DNA of 64,000 nt from CAZMGG01 sp964565715 (GTDB lineage: Bacteria; Planctomycetota; UBA1135; UBA2386): positions 18,964 through 82,963 of the forward strand of contig CAZMGG010000007.1 in the NCBI GenBank assembly GCA_964565715.1, given 5' to 3'. Under the pieces are notes generated by a model that did no database searches, was not told the DNA's origin, and worked only from the letters and a program-made list of their open reading frames with translations. Positions within the stretch are counted from its first letter, which is position 1. Each line of letters opens with the position of its first letter. Made by a program: the position numbers and the translations under genes. Below are positions 43,231-52,585 of this stretch, one piece after another.

Positions 43231-45753
43231 ATGGTCGACTTCGACAAGCTGCGCAAGAAGGGTCAGAAGCCCGCAACCATCGACCCGCGGGAGATTTTCA
43301 GGAGGTTGCCGAAGCCCGAAGGTATCAACGACCTGTACACGAGTCAGACGGAGGTGCTGTCGTCGTGGTTCGAGAACCGGAAGCAGCGCGATGTGGTCAT
43401 CAAGCTGCACACCGGTGGCGGCAAGACGTTGGTTGGTCTGCTGATGTGCCAGTCCTCGCTGAACGAGACCAAGGAACCAGTGCTGTACTTGGTTCCGAAC
43501 AAGCAACTGGTCAGCCAGACGCTTGAGCGCGCACGCGAGTACGGCATCCCAGCTGTTGAGTACGGCGGGCGCCTGCCGGACGACTTCGTCAACTGCAAGG
43601 CAGTGCTTGTCGGCACGTATAGCGCGTTGTTCAACGGCTACCGGAACAAGTTCGGTCTACGCGGCGGGACTCACATTCAGCACGTCGGCACGATCGTGCT
43701 CGACGATGCGCATGTTGCGTTCTCCGTTGTTCGAGACTCGTTCACGATCGAGATCACGACGGAAGACGACCCCGACCAGTACGCAACTCTCGTCGGCGAG
43801 TTCCGGCATGCGTTCGAGCAGGCAGGGCAGATCGGCACATTCGATGATGTTGTGAGCGGCAAGGAATCGACGGTACTCGAAGTACCGTACTGGGCTTGGC
43901 GTGAGAAGCGCACTGTCGTGATCGGCTGCGTGAAGCAGAACGCGGATCGGCACAAGTTCGCGTGGCCGCTCATTCGTGACCACCTCCACATGTGCCACCT
44001 GCTCGTGAGTCGTCGGGCGTTCACGATCAGTCCGATGCTTCCGTTCGTTGACATGTTGCCATCCTTCGCTGACGCCAGTCGCCGCATCTACATGTCGGCG
44101 ACGATTGCGGACGACAGCGAGATCATCCGCACGTTCGGCGCCGCGCAGGACCAGGTCGCCAAGGCGCTCATGTCGCGGTCCGTGGCCGGTATCAGCGAAC
44201 GCATGATCTTGGTGCCGGGCCTGATGTCGTTCGCTTTCGACGCGAAGGCGGACACCGCGAAACTGATGAAGTGGGTCTCCGAGACGGAGAACAGCGGCGT
44301 GGTAGTGCTCGCACCGTCAAACGAAGCCGCCAAGGTATGGGGCGATGTAGCGGAAGTTGCAGAGGGCCCCGCGCAGGTGGACCAGCAGGTCGAGCGATTG
44401 CAGTCGGGCAAGACTTTCGGGCCCGTCGTGTTCGCGAACAGGTACGATGGCATTGACCTGCGTGGAGACTCCTGCCGGCTGCTCGTAATGTGGGGGCTCC
44501 CACAGGGCACGTCGTCGTACGACCAGTTTCGGGCCGGTGTGTTGTACGGCGGCAAGTCGATGACCCGACTTCTGGCCCAACGGGTTGAGCAGGGGATTGG
44601 TCGCGGCGCCCGCGGCTCAGGCGACTACTGCATCGTGATGCTGTTGGGTGTCGATCTGTCCGGCTGGGTTGCGCGGGATGCCAACTATAGGTTCCTGACC
44701 GCGGCAACGCGGGCGCAACTCGACATGGGCATCGACATCAGCGAGGCCGTGAAAAGTACCAAGGAACTGGGCCAGACGATGGCGCGCAGCTTGCGGCGCG
44801 ATCCCGAGTGGACGACGTACCACGCAGAGGAACTTGCCGAAGCGTTGGACGCGGACGCCGGCGAGGTGCAGCACCTAGAGCAAGCCGCGACCGAGCGACG
44901 GGCCCTGCATGCGTGGGCGGGAGGCCGTCACCAACAGGCAATCGACCGCATCGAGGCGTTCCTGGCGGACGAGAAGAGCGCGAAGAGCCTGGACCCGCAG
45001 TCACGCGGCTGGCTCTTGCAGATGGCCGCACGCATCGCTGACGACTGGGGGCAGCACGAGAAGGCCGACGACCTGCAACGGCAGGCATTCGGGGAGAACG
45101 GCAACTTGGTTCGGTCCAAGAGCCCGCCGCCCTACGTCCAGTTGAATGAGCCCGGCCAGCAGGAGCGCGCAATCGTCGCCCGGATGCCGAGCCAGCGAAT
45201 GCGGCGTGGCCACATCAGCCGCTTCGAAGAATCCGTGTCGAGGCTGGTGCCGGACGCGTCATCGAACCAGTTCGAGCAGTCGCTGATGGAGCTGGGGCAG
45301 GTGCTCGGATTCAGCGCCGAGCGTTTCGACGAGCAAGGCGTTGGGCCCGATGTGTTGTGGCTCTTGCCGGACGACGAAGCCATCGTTTTCGAGGTGAAGA
45401 GCCGCAAGCGGAAGCGCAACGCATTCAGCAAGGACGACCACGGTCAGCTGCTCGTTGCGGGCAAGTGGTTTGTGCAGCACTACCCTAACCACTCGTACGT
45501 CGGGGCATCGGTGTGCCCAACGAACAAGGCCACGGAGCCCGCCATGGCCGAGTGCAGCGATTCGCGGGTGTTGACCTACGCGAACCTTGACCGGTTGGTA
45601 GCTGACGCCCGGACGCTCATCACGGTGCTGGCGACGAGCGGGTTGGACGATGCCAGTTTGGTGAACCAGTGTGCCCGTCTGCTCACGATGTCCAAGGTTC
45701 GCGCGGACCAGATCGCCAAGAACTACCTGGTACCGTTCGTGAAGAGCACTTGA
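43231..45753 (+). CDS. DEAD/DEAH-type helicase fused to a PD-(D/E)xK nuclease domain
   Basis: 840 residues. N-terminal SF2 helicase: Walker A KLHTGGGKTLVGL, VLYLVPNKQLVSQ, motif II TIVLDDAH (DDAH rather than DEAH), motif III YMSATIADDSE, and motif VI AQRVEQGIGRGARG. A helical middle region follows (LEQAATERRALHAWAGGRHQQAIDRIEAFL). The C-terminal ~170 residues carry a restriction-type core, GVGPDVLWLLPDDEAIVFEVKSRKR (D...ExK), and HGQLLVAGKWF. GAGGA lies 7 nt before ATG 43231. Probably an antiphage or plasmid-restriction effector; it matches no named system that I can confirm. Confidence 0.8.
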   Translation: MVDFDKLRKKGQKPATIDPREIFRRLPKPEGINDLYTSQTEVLSSWFENRKQRDVVIKLHTGGGKTLVGLLMCQSSLNETKEPVLYLVPNKQLVSQTLERAREYGIPAVEYGGRLPDDFVNCKAVLVGTYSALFNGYRNKFGLRGGTHIQHVGTIVLDDAHVAFSVVRDSFTIEITTEDDPDQYATLVGEFRHAFEQAGQIGTFDDVVSGKESTVLEVPYWAWREKRTVVIGCVKQNADRHKFAWPLIRDHLHMCHLLVSRRAFTISPMLPFVDMLPSFADASRRIYMSATIADDSEIIRTFGAAQDQVAKALMSRSVAGISERMILVPGLMSFAFDAKADTAKLMKWVSETENSGVVVLAPSNEAAKVWGDVAEVAEGPAQVDQQVERLQSGKTFGPVVFANRYDGIDLRGDSCRLLVMWGLPQGTSSYDQFRAGVLYGGKSMTRLLAQRVEQGIGRGARGSGDYCIVMLLGVDLSGWVARDANYRFLTAATRAQLDMGIDISEAVKSTKELGQTMARSLRRDPEWTTYHAEELAEALDADAGEVQHLEQAATERRALHAWAGGRHQQAIDRIEAFLADEKSAKSLDPQSRGWLLQMAARIADDWGQHEKADDLQRQAFGENGNLVRSKSPPPYVQLNEPGQQERAIVARMPSQRMRRGHISRFEESVSRLVPDASSNQFEQSLMELGQVLGFSAERFDEQGVGPDVLWLLPDDEAIVFEVKSRKRKRNAFSKDDHGQLLVAGKWFVQHYPNHSYVGASVCPTNKATEPAMAECSDSRVLTYANLDRLVADARTLITVLATSGLDDASLVNQCARLLTMSKVRADQIAKNYLVPFVKST

Positions 45754-45765
45754 GCGGTCCTTGGT

Positions 45766-46875
45766 CTACGGCTGCTTCTTCGCGAACCGCACGCGCACGT
45801 TCTCGTCGTCGAGGTACTTCGCGAACGAACCTCGCCGGCGCTTCTCGGGCGGGTTGACCATCGCCGCGTCGCCCGACCTCTCCAGGTGACCCAGCGCGGT
45901 GTTGTACTGGTAGCACGGGGTGTGTACCAGTACGTGTTCGAAGATGGCCCGGACGGTCAGCTCCTGGCCGTCGAACTGATCGAATAGCGCGCCGGCCAAC
46001 CACTCCTGGGTGAATCCCTTGAGCAAGAACGGCTGCCCAGCGTGTCGGTCAGAGAAGTGAAACTGGCCGGTCTCGTCGACCTTCCACATGGCGCGCTTCA
46101 TCTCTTCCAGCCCCCGCGGGCTGCTGGAGCAGAAGAACAACCAGTACAGCAGCTTGTCGTTCTTGTCGCGCATGTCGAATCGGCAGCGGTAGCGCACGCC
46201 AGCCTTCTTCTCCAGCGCTGTCTCATAGGCTGCCAGCATCCCAGCTTGACGCTTGGACTCGGGCAGCTCGAATACGGTGCGCCACTCGTCGCCACCGAAC
46301 GCGCGAGTGATGCCCGGCGCCTTGTTTGGGTCGTTCATCCACCGGTTCATGTCGCGCCAGTTCAGGAACGCGAACACCTCGCTGCTCGGGCATCTGATGA
46401 TCGCGCCGATCAGATCCATGCTGACCTGCGAGTAGCCGAACTGGTCGAGGAACACGAGGGCGGGCCCGAACCCCGGACGGTCGAGCATCTGCCGCAGCAC
46501 GGTTTCGCCGTCGCCAAGCACCGGCGCCTGCCAGCGCACGTTTGGCGATTGCCCGTGTTCGTCGGCAAGGCGCCGCAGCGCGTCGGTCAGGAGCGCGTGC
46601 CGTTCGGCGTCCTGCTCAACGAACGTCGCGTCGATGGGACGCGCGAAGGGCTCCCGCCGCCAGCCGAGGGCAACCTTCAAGGCGATGATCGGGCTGCCGG
46701 GCGATCCGTCCGTGTAGGCGCCGGGTCCGGCGAACGCGTCGATGTAGCGCAGCGGTCCGCGCTGGAACCGCTTGGTCATGATCGGCATCCACGCGCACAG
46801 GTACTCGGCAAGGATCTTGTGCTTCGCGAGCGTGTGCGCGTCGGCGTCCCAAACGGTCGGCAGGGTGTCGTTCAT
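45766..46875 (-). CDS. tcmP: Three-Cys-motif partner protein TcmP
   Basis: 369 residues. The sequence has the features of TcmP proteins: YIDAFAGPGAYTDGSPGSPIIAL near the N-terminus, ATFVEQDAERHALL, ALVFLDQFGYSQVSMDLI, a C-terminal FAFLNW/RWMNDPNK block and a winged-helix-like tail (QELTVRAIFEHVLVHTPCYQYNTALGHLERSG). The N-terminal half resembles a methyltransferase-like Rossmann fold. ATG 46875 overlaps the stop of the three-Cys protein gene by 4 nt (ATGA), so the two are translated together. The biochemical role of the pair is not established to my knowledge. Confidence 0.85.
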   Translation of the reverse strand: MNDTLPTVWDADAHTLAKHKILAEYLCAWMPIMTKRFQRGPLRYIDAFAGPGAYTDGSPGSPIIALKVALGWRREPFARPIDATFVEQDAERHALLTDALRRLADEHGQSPNVRWQAPVLGDGETVLRQMLDRPGFGPALVFLDQFGYSQVSMDLIGAIIRCPSSEVFAFLNWRDMNRWMNDPNKAPGITRAFGGDEWRTVFELPESKRQAGMLAAYETALEKKAGVRYRCRFDMRDKNDKLLYWLFFCSSSPRGLEEMKRAMWKVDETGQFHFSDRHAGQPFLLKGFTQEWLAGALFDQFDGQELTVRAIFEHVLVHTPCYQYNTALGHLERSGDAAMVNPPEKRRRGSFAKYLDDENVRVRFAKKQP

Positions 46876-47642
46876 CTTTCGCGTGGCATCTCGTCCCAGG
46901 TTCTTCCATCCAAGACGCGACCAGTCTTCTTCTTGTTGGTCCCGCCCCACTGCTTGAAGAAGAACGCCACGCCGGCCGCGTTGCAACGGTTGCGGATGTC
47001 GCGGACCCACTCCCCGTCCATCGGGCGCGCGCCTGGGCCGGACTCGCCGCCGACAATCACCCAGTGGATGCCGCGCAGCGAAACGCGCCCGATCGGACCG
47101 ATCAGCGGCTCGGCCGAGATGAATCGCACCTTCGCCGGGATCTTGCGCAACAGGTCGATGCGCCCGCGCACGTCGGCGCGTTCGACGCTGGTGCCCATCC
47201 ACACGTTGTTCGGCCACGGCAGCGATCCGGCGACCGCGGCGGCGCGCTCGGGTCGCTTGGTCAGCACCTGGAACGTGTGCTGCGGGCACGCGGCCATCAC
47301 GTCGAACAGCTTGCGGATGAACTGCTCGGGCACTTCGGCGTGGAACAGGTCGCTCATCGAGTTCACGAACACGACGCGCGGCTGCTTCCAGCGCAGCGGG
47401 TCTTGCAGCGCGGCTTCGTCGGTGACGACGCGACCGGACCAGCCGCGGCGACCGACCGCTTTCTGGTAGTTCGCCTTCCGGCCTGGGTCTTCGCCGCGCT
47501 CAACGGAGCCGTCGGCCATGGCCGCCAGCCGCTTCGCCATGCGCTCGGCGTAGCAGTTGCGGCAGCCTTCGCTGACCTTCGTACAACCCACGACGGGGTT
47601 CCACGTGGTCTCAGTCCACTCGATGGTCGAGTTTGTTGCCAT
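46872..47642 (-). CDS. Three-Cys-motif protein, phage Gp37/Gp68 family (DUF5131)
   Basis: 256 residues. N-terminal IEWTETTWNPVVGCTKVSEGCRNCYAE includes the three-Cys motif C-x6-C-x2-C, reminiscent of an Fe-S cluster site in radical SAM-like proteins. It is followed by VVFVNSMSDLFHAEVPEQFI, FQVLTKRPER, VWMGTSVER, RFISAEPLIGPI, and HWVIVGGESGPGARPM, all family hallmarks. Related genes occur in phages. It is upstream of and overlapping tcmP. The activity is unknown; a radical/Fe-S enzyme acting on nucleic acid is a reasonable inference. AAGG 4 nt before ATG 47642. Confidence 0.88.
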   Translation of the reverse strand: MATNSTIEWTETTWNPVVGCTKVSEGCRNCYAERMAKRLAAMADGSVERGEDPGRKANYQKAVGRRGWSGRVVTDEAALQDPLRWKQPRVVFVNSMSDLFHAEVPEQFIRKLFDVMAACPQHTFQVLTKRPERAAAVAGSLPWPNNVWMGTSVERADVRGRIDLLRKIPAKVRFISAEPLIGPIGRVSLRGIHWVIVGGESGPGARPMDGEWVRDIRNRCNAAGVAFFFKQWGGTNKKKTGRVLDGRTWDEMPRER

Positions 47643-47780
47643 AATCCTTAGCCGCAGGTGGTGATGCTATCCGCCCATCGTGCCTCGGGGTAGAGCGCTG
47701 AACCCGCTGACCGCCCAGCCTCTTGCCGGCGCGCCGGGCCGGCGGCACCCTGTGCCGCGCTGGTGCCAACGGAGACAACC

Positions 47781-49823
47781 ATGCGGACCCTCGCCGTCGT
47801 GACCGTGCTCGTCGTCGCCTCGCTGCTCACGCTGTGGTGGTGGAGCGGCGAGAACCTCGAAGCCGCGCCGCCGACGCCGGCGTCGGGCCCGCCGGCAGCC
47901 GCAGCACCGGCCCCCGCCACGCCCGCCCCGACGCCGCCGCCCACCGCCGGCGCGCCGGAACGGGACGAGGTGCCTCCGGCCGCGGCGCCAACCGCCGCCC
48001 CCGAGCCCCCGAAGCCCGCCCCCGAGACCCCGTTCGATCCCAACCCCGTTCCCGTCGCGCCCTGGACCGCCAACTTCCTGGTCATCGACGAGGCGGACCA
48101 GCCGGTCGCCGACGCCACCATCCAGATCTGGGCGATGAAGAAGATCCGCCTCGACCCCCGCATGGCGGAACGCACCGGCACCCGCCACGGCTACTCCGGA
48201 CGCGATGGCGAACCCCGCGCCGAACTGCGCACCGGCCCAGATGGCCGCGCCGCCACCACGCTCGACCTCGAACAGTACGTCGCCGCGGCGCACAAGGGCG
48301 ACGTCGCCACCGCCGGCGACCAGTCCCTCTGGCACACCCGCACCACCGAGGTCCAGCTCCTCCTGCAGCAATCGATCCCGCTGCACGGCGTCGTGCGCCA
48401 CAGTGACGGCACCGCCGCCGCCGCTGCCACCGTCACCGCCACCGTCAGCGGCGGCAGGGCGCCCGGCGGGCTCGCCCAGCCGCCGGTGCCGGTGGTGACC
48501 GGCGACGACGGGCGCTTCACGCTGCCGGTAAGGCGCGACATCATGTACTCGCTGCGGGCCGAATGGGAAGGGCAGCGCACCTTCGCGGAGCGGATCTTCG
48601 TGCAGAGCCCGGAGCCACCCGCGGTCACTCTGACCTTCCCCGGCGCCATCTCGCTGCGGGGCGTCGTGGTCGATCCGGCCGGCGCGGCGGTGGCGGGCGC
48701 CACGGTGCGGGCCTGGCGTGAGTACCGCCTTGGCGATCCGGGCCAGGATGCCGACGACTACGAGACCGCCCATGCCACCTGCGACCGTGACGGCCGGTTC
48801 GTGCTGCCGGTGCGCCGCCACGCGCGCTACCAGCTGCTGGCCAGCGCCGAGGGGCATGCGACGAGCGAACTGCTCTGGGCCGAGACCACGACGGTGCGGC
48901 CGCACGCGGAAGTGCGTGTGCCGCTGCCGGCGTTCGCGGCGATCGCCGGACAGGTGGTGCACACGGGCGGCGCGCCGTTCGCCGGTGCCCTGGTCAGCGC
49001 CGTGCCCGAGTCCGGCGAAACCGGGGGCTACGTGGCGGTGCCGACCCAGCGCGACCAGTTCCCGCCGGTCGCGGCGGTGACCACCGGCGAGGACGGCCGC
49101 TTCGAACTGCGCGTGCATCCCGGCACGCAGTGGACGCTGCGCGTCTTCCCGGTGGCGGGCAACCGCCGTCTGCGGGTGCTCGAGCGGCACGTGGCGCCGG
49201 GCCGCACCGATGTGCGGGTGACGATCGGCGAGGGCGAGCGGCAGGGTTGCATCGTGCGCGGCACCGTCGTGCGGGCGGCCGATGGCCAGCCGGTCACCGA
49301 CTTCACCGTGCGGCTGGTGTCGTTCGCCGAGGGCGGCAGGGTGCAGGGCACGTATGAGGCGCGGCCGAAGGTCGAGGGGAATCGCTTCGAACTGGAACCG
49401 CTGCCGCTCGGCGAGCCCATCGGTCTGGTGGTGGAGGCGAAGGGCGAACGGCCGGGCGTGTTCCGCGGACCGCTGGGGTCGGTGCAGCTCGGGCCGCTGG
49501 AGCCGGTGCCGGCGGGTCTCGTGGTGGAGGCGCGGCTGCCGGAGTGGGGCGAGGTGCCGGTGCGGGTGCAGCGGCCAGGCGGCAGCGCCCTGGGCAAGGT
49601 GACGGTGGGCGTCGTGGGCAGCGTGCCGACCAACTCCTTTGCGTCGCCGCAGGCGGTGGATGCGGACGGCAGGGTGACCCTGCAGCATTGCCAGCCCGGC
49701 ACGGCCCGGCTCAGCGTGTACGGCGCGACCGGCCGCCTGCACGAGCAGGCGGTGACGGTGGCGCCCGGCCTCAACCCGGAGATCGTGGTGAGCCTGCCCG
49801 CGGCCGAGGGCACCGGGCGCTGA
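47781..49823 (+). CDS. Membrane-anchored protein with carboxypeptidase-regulatory-like repeats
   Basis: 680 residues. N-terminal signal anchor (TLAVVTVLVVASLLTLWWW), a long Pro/Ala linker (residues ~30-90), then several beta-sandwich units of the CarboxypepD_reg type: NFLVIDEADQPVADATIQIW, HGVVRHSDGTAAAAATVTA, GVVVDPAGAAVAGATVRAW, GQVVHTGGAPFAGALVSAV and GTVVRAADGQPVTDFTVRL. These act as structural or binding modules at the cell surface. GGAG 6 nt before ATG 47781; it marks the return to host-like sequence right of the island. It converges on the alcohol dehydrogenase gene with a 13-nt gap. Confidence 0.8.
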   Translation: MRTLAVVTVLVVASLLTLWWWSGENLEAAPPTPASGPPAAAAPAPATPAPTPPPTAGAPERDEVPPAAAPTAAPEPPKPAPETPFDPNPVPVAPWTANFLVIDEADQPVADATIQIWAMKKIRLDPRMAERTGTRHGYSGRDGEPRAELRTGPDGRAATTLDLEQYVAAAHKGDVATAGDQSLWHTRTTEVQLLLQQSIPLHGVVRHSDGTAAAAATVTATVSGGRAPGGLAQPPVPVVTGDDGRFTLPVRRDIMYSLRAEWEGQRTFAERIFVQSPEPPAVTLTFPGAISLRGVVVDPAGAAVAGATVRAWREYRLGDPGQDADDYETAHATCDRDGRFVLPVRRHARYQLLASAEGHATSELLWAETTTVRPHAEVRVPLPAFAAIAGQVVHTGGAPFAGALVSAVPESGETGGYVAVPTQRDQFPPVAAVTTGEDGRFELRVHPGTQWTLRVFPVAGNRRLRVLERHVAPGRTDVRVTIGEGERQGCIVRGTVVRAADGQPVTDFTVRLVSFAEGGRVQGTYEARPKVEGNRFELEPLPLGEPIGLVVEAKGERPGVFRGPLGSVQLGPLEPVPAGLVVEARLPEWGEVPVRVQRPGGSALGKVTVGVVGSVPTNSFASPQAVDADGRVTLQHCQPGTARLSVYGATGRLHEQAVTVAPGLNPEIVVSLPAAEGTGR

Positions 49824-49836
49824 GGGGCGTGGGACC

Positions 49837-50895
49837 TCAGCCCTGCCGCAGCGAGGCCATGTCGATGCAGAAGCGGTACTTCACGTCGGACCGCAGCAGC
49901 CGTTCGTAGGCCGCGTTCACCTGCTGGATCGGGATCACCTCGACGTCGGCGGTGATGCCGTGCTCGCCGCAGAAGTCGAGCAGCTCCTGGGTCTCCCTGA
50001 TGCCGCCGATCAGCGAGCCGGACAGGCTGCGGCAGCCCATCAGCAGGCTGAAGGCCGAGACCGGCAGCGGCTGCTCGGGCGCGCCCAGCAGGGTCAGGTT
50101 GCCGTCCGGACCCAGCAGGTCGAGGTAGGGGCCGAGGTCGTGGGCGGCGCTGACGGTGTCCAGCAGCAGGTCGAAGGTACCCGCCCGGCGCGTCATCTCG
50201 GCGGTGTCGGTGCTGAGCACGACCTCGTCGGCGCCGAGCCGGCGGGCGTCCTCGCACTTGCCCGCGGAGCGCGTGAAGGCGACCGTGTGGGCGCCGAGCG
50301 CGTGGGAGAGCTTCACCGCCATGTGGCCGAGGCCGCCGAGGCCGACCACGCCGACGCGGGTGCCCTTGCCCACACCGTGGCGGCGCAGCGGCGACCAGGT
50401 CGTGATCCCGGCGCAGAGCAGGGGTGCAGCACCGGCGGGATCGAGGTTGGCCGGCACGCGCAGCACGAAGTGCTCGTCGACGACGATGCGTTCGGAGTAG
50501 CCGCCGTAGGTCATGCCGCCGAGGTGCTGGTCGGGGCCGTTGAAGGTGAAGACCTGGTTGGCGCAGAGGTTCTCGCGGTCCTGCCGGCACATCGGGCAGG
50601 TGCGGTCGGCGTCGACGAGGCAGCCGACCGCCACCAGGTCGCCGGGCCGGTGCTGCTGCACCGCGGGGCCGATGGCGGCGACCCGGCCGACGATCTCGTG
50701 ACCCGGCACGATCGGGTAGGTGGTCGGCAGCATGCTCCGCCACTCGTCGCGGGCGGCATGCACGTCGGAGTGGCAGATCCCGCAGAACAGGATGTCGATC
50801 TGCACGTCGCGCTCCTGGGGGGCGCGGCGCTGGATGGTGGTGGGGGCGAGCGGCGAACGGGAACTGGCGGCGGCGTAGGCCTTGGTCTTGAGCAT
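49837..50895 (-). CDS. Zinc-dependent alcohol dehydrogenase (YahK/CAD type)
   Basis: 352-residue medium-chain dehydrogenase/reductase that reduces aldehydes with NAD(P)H. It carries catalytic zinc ligands in FCGICHSDVH and VPGHEIVG, and the nucleotide loop GVVGLGGLGHMAVK. The structural-zinc lobe reads VGCLVDADRTCPMC-x7-C, whereas YahK-like enzymes have DSC at that point, so the first of four structural Cys is replaced and only three of the lobe remain. Otherwise full length and collinear with YahK. ATG 50895 is supported by the standard N-terminus KTKAYAA. Confidence 0.92.
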   Translation of the reverse strand: MLKTKAYAAASSRSPLAPTTIQRRAPQERDVQIDILFCGICHSDVHAARDEWRSMLPTTYPIVPGHEIVGRVAAIGPAVQQHRPGDLVAVGCLVDADRTCPMCRQDRENLCANQVFTFNGPDQHLGGMTYGGYSERIVVDEHFVLRVPANLDPAGAAPLLCAGITTWSPLRRHGVGKGTRVGVVGLGGLGHMAVKLSHALGAHTVAFTRSAGKCEDARRLGADEVVLSTDTAEMTRRAGTFDLLLDTVSAAHDLGPYLDLLGPDGNLTLLGAPEQPLPVSAFSLLMGCRSLSGSLIGGIRETQELLDFCGEHGITADVEVIPIQQVNAAYERLLRSDVKYRFCIDMASLRQG

Positions 50896-51180
50896 CGGTC
50901 CGGGGCAGTGTCGAGTGGGGGCGGGCGCAGGGCTCGCGGGGAAGGGACCATGATGGGCGGTTGCGGTCCGAACACCAGCCTGCATCTCCGCACTCCCGAT
51001 CGGACCACGATGCGCAGGGCGACAGTGCGCAGACGGGGCATGGGTCCGCTCGCATCCTGCTTCCGCGCGGTAACGCCGCAACGCCGAGCACGCGCGGCCG
51101 CCGGCGCGCACGCGCGTCGTCGCGCCTCGGCACGCGCCTTGTTGAGTGCGCGCCGTCCGCATCCCCCAACGAGGTCCCGC

Positions 51181-52563
51181 ATGCAACGCCATCCCCTTCG
51201 TGCACCGTCCGTGCTGCTGCCCATCGCCCTTGCCGTCGCCGCCGCGATGCCGGCGCAGGTGCCCGACGGCTGGTTCGTCTGGAGCTCGTTCCAGGGCGCC
51301 GCCGGCCAGACCGGCATCTTCTTCTGCCATCCGCGAGATCCGCTGACGCCGCTGGTGGCGGTCACCGGCCTGTCGGCCAACCTCGCCTACGATCCGGCCC
51401 GCGGCCAGGGCGCCTCGTGCGTCGTCCTGCGGCAGTCCGATGGCGCCCTGCTGGTGGGCGAACGGGCGCCGATGGGGCACAGCGTCGATCTGCACGTGCT
51501 CCGGCTGAACGGCAGTGACGTGGTGCACGCGCAGCTGTTCTCGATGGGCACCAGCGCCGGTCAGGGGGAGATCCCGCAATGCGCGCTGCTGCCCGACGGC
51601 CGCGTGCTGGTGGCCGCGACCGATCTCGCCGGCGGGCCGCTCGCCCAGTACCTGACCCAGGGCTACAACTGGGAGGGGATCGGCCTGCTGCACCCGGTGA
51701 GCGGCGCGATCACGCCGGTGCCGATCGCCAACTTCGCGCAGCTGCCGGGCGTCATCAACGGCCTCACCTGCTCGCCGGACGGCGCCATCGCCTATGTCGG
51801 CAACTGGATCTCGAGCACCGCGGGCGACCTGTGGGCGGTGCCGCTGCCGGGCGGCGGGACCGCGACGCAGGTGGCCAGCCTGCCGGCGGGTGTGTCGAAC
51901 CTGGCCATCGATCAGGACGGCTGCGTGCTGATCGGCACGCTGAACGGACCGCCCAACCTGTTCCGCCACGATCCGCGCACGATGACCACCACGCCGGTGT
52001 TCACCAGCAGCGGTCCGCTCAATGCCGTCGCCGTCGAGCAGGTCACCGGCAACTGGCTGCTGGCCACCGCCAATGCCGGCATCCCCGTGCGTTCGCTGCT
52101 GTGGATGACGCCCGGCGGCGTCGAGCACCCGCTCCTGAGCCCGAACCTGGCGACGATCTCCGGCGTGGACGTGCACCACAACCCGCGGGCATTCGGCGAG
52201 GCGACGCCGGGCGTGGACCGGTATGCCTTCGATCTGCGCGGCGATCCCCTGGGCCTGCCGGAGGCCGGTCAGGGCTTCCGGCTGCGGCTGCGGGCGGAGA
52301 ACGCCACCCCTGGCGCCGCCCTGCTGCTGCTCGGGCTGCAGCGGACCGTGGCGCCCTTGGTGATCGAGGGCCTGCGGATCCACGTCGACCCCGCCGGGGC
52401 GGTGACCAGCGTGGCGTCGTTCGGCGGCAGCCTGGACGTGCCCTTGGGCATCCCGGGCAATCCGGCGTTGCGCGGCATGCGCCTGTTCGCGCAGGCGCTG
52501 CTGCTGGAGGCGTCGAGCCAGACCCTGGCGGCGAGCGCCGGCGTGCAGATCACGGTGCTGTGA
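51181..52563 (+). CDS. Exported beta-propeller-like protein, unknown
   Basis: 460 residues. Signal peptide APSVLLPIALAVAAAMPAQ, then NHL/SMP-30-like propeller strands (NGLTCSPDGAIAYVGNW, SNLAIDQDGCVLIGTLNG, NAVAVEQVTGNWLLATAN). The C-terminal ~120 residues (from GVDRYAFDLRGDPLGLPEAGQ) form a beta domain with 'GNPALRGMRLFAQALLL', a module often found at the end of secreted proteins in Planctomycetota-like genomes (from memory, not searched). CGAGG 6 nt before ATG 51181. The next gene starts 22 nt downstream with an identical ribosome-binding arrangement. Confidence 0.78.
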   Translation: MQRHPLRAPSVLLPIALAVAAAMPAQVPDGWFVWSSFQGAAGQTGIFFCHPRDPLTPLVAVTGLSANLAYDPARGQGASCVVLRQSDGALLVGERAPMGHSVDLHVLRLNGSDVVHAQLFSMGTSAGQGEIPQCALLPDGRVLVAATDLAGGPLAQYLTQGYNWEGIGLLHPVSGAITPVPIANFAQLPGVINGLTCSPDGAIAYVGNWISSTAGDLWAVPLPGGGTATQVASLPAGVSNLAIDQDGCVLIGTLNGPPNLFRHDPRTMTTTPVFTSSGPLNAVAVEQVTGNWLLATANAGIPVRSLLWMTPGGVEHPLLSPNLATISGVDVHHNPRAFGEATPGVDRYAFDLRGDPLGLPEAGQGFRLRLRAENATPGAALLLLGLQRTVAPLVIEGLRIHVDPAGAVTSVASFGGSLDVPLGIPGNPALRGMRLFAQALLLEASSQTLAASAGVQITVL

Positions 52564-52585
52564 GTCGTTCCCGTCGAGGCCCGTC

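Larger units (their letters stand above)
32505..47642. other. Defence/accessory island next to tRNA-Asn
   Basis: Contiguous block of restriction, nuclease, helicase and phage-related genes lying between tRNA-Asn and host-like secreted-protein genes. Lower and patchy GC in the cargo, a broken gene (DUF429) inside it, and the tRNA at its left edge support horizontal acquisition. No integrase, transposase or right-hand attachment repeat was found, so its boundaries are approximate. Confidence 0.6.

Noticed and set aside
43231..45753. Hachiman (HamAB) assignment for the helicase
   Set aside because: No DUF1837/HamA-type gene is adjacent and the protein carries its own nuclease domain; left unnamed.
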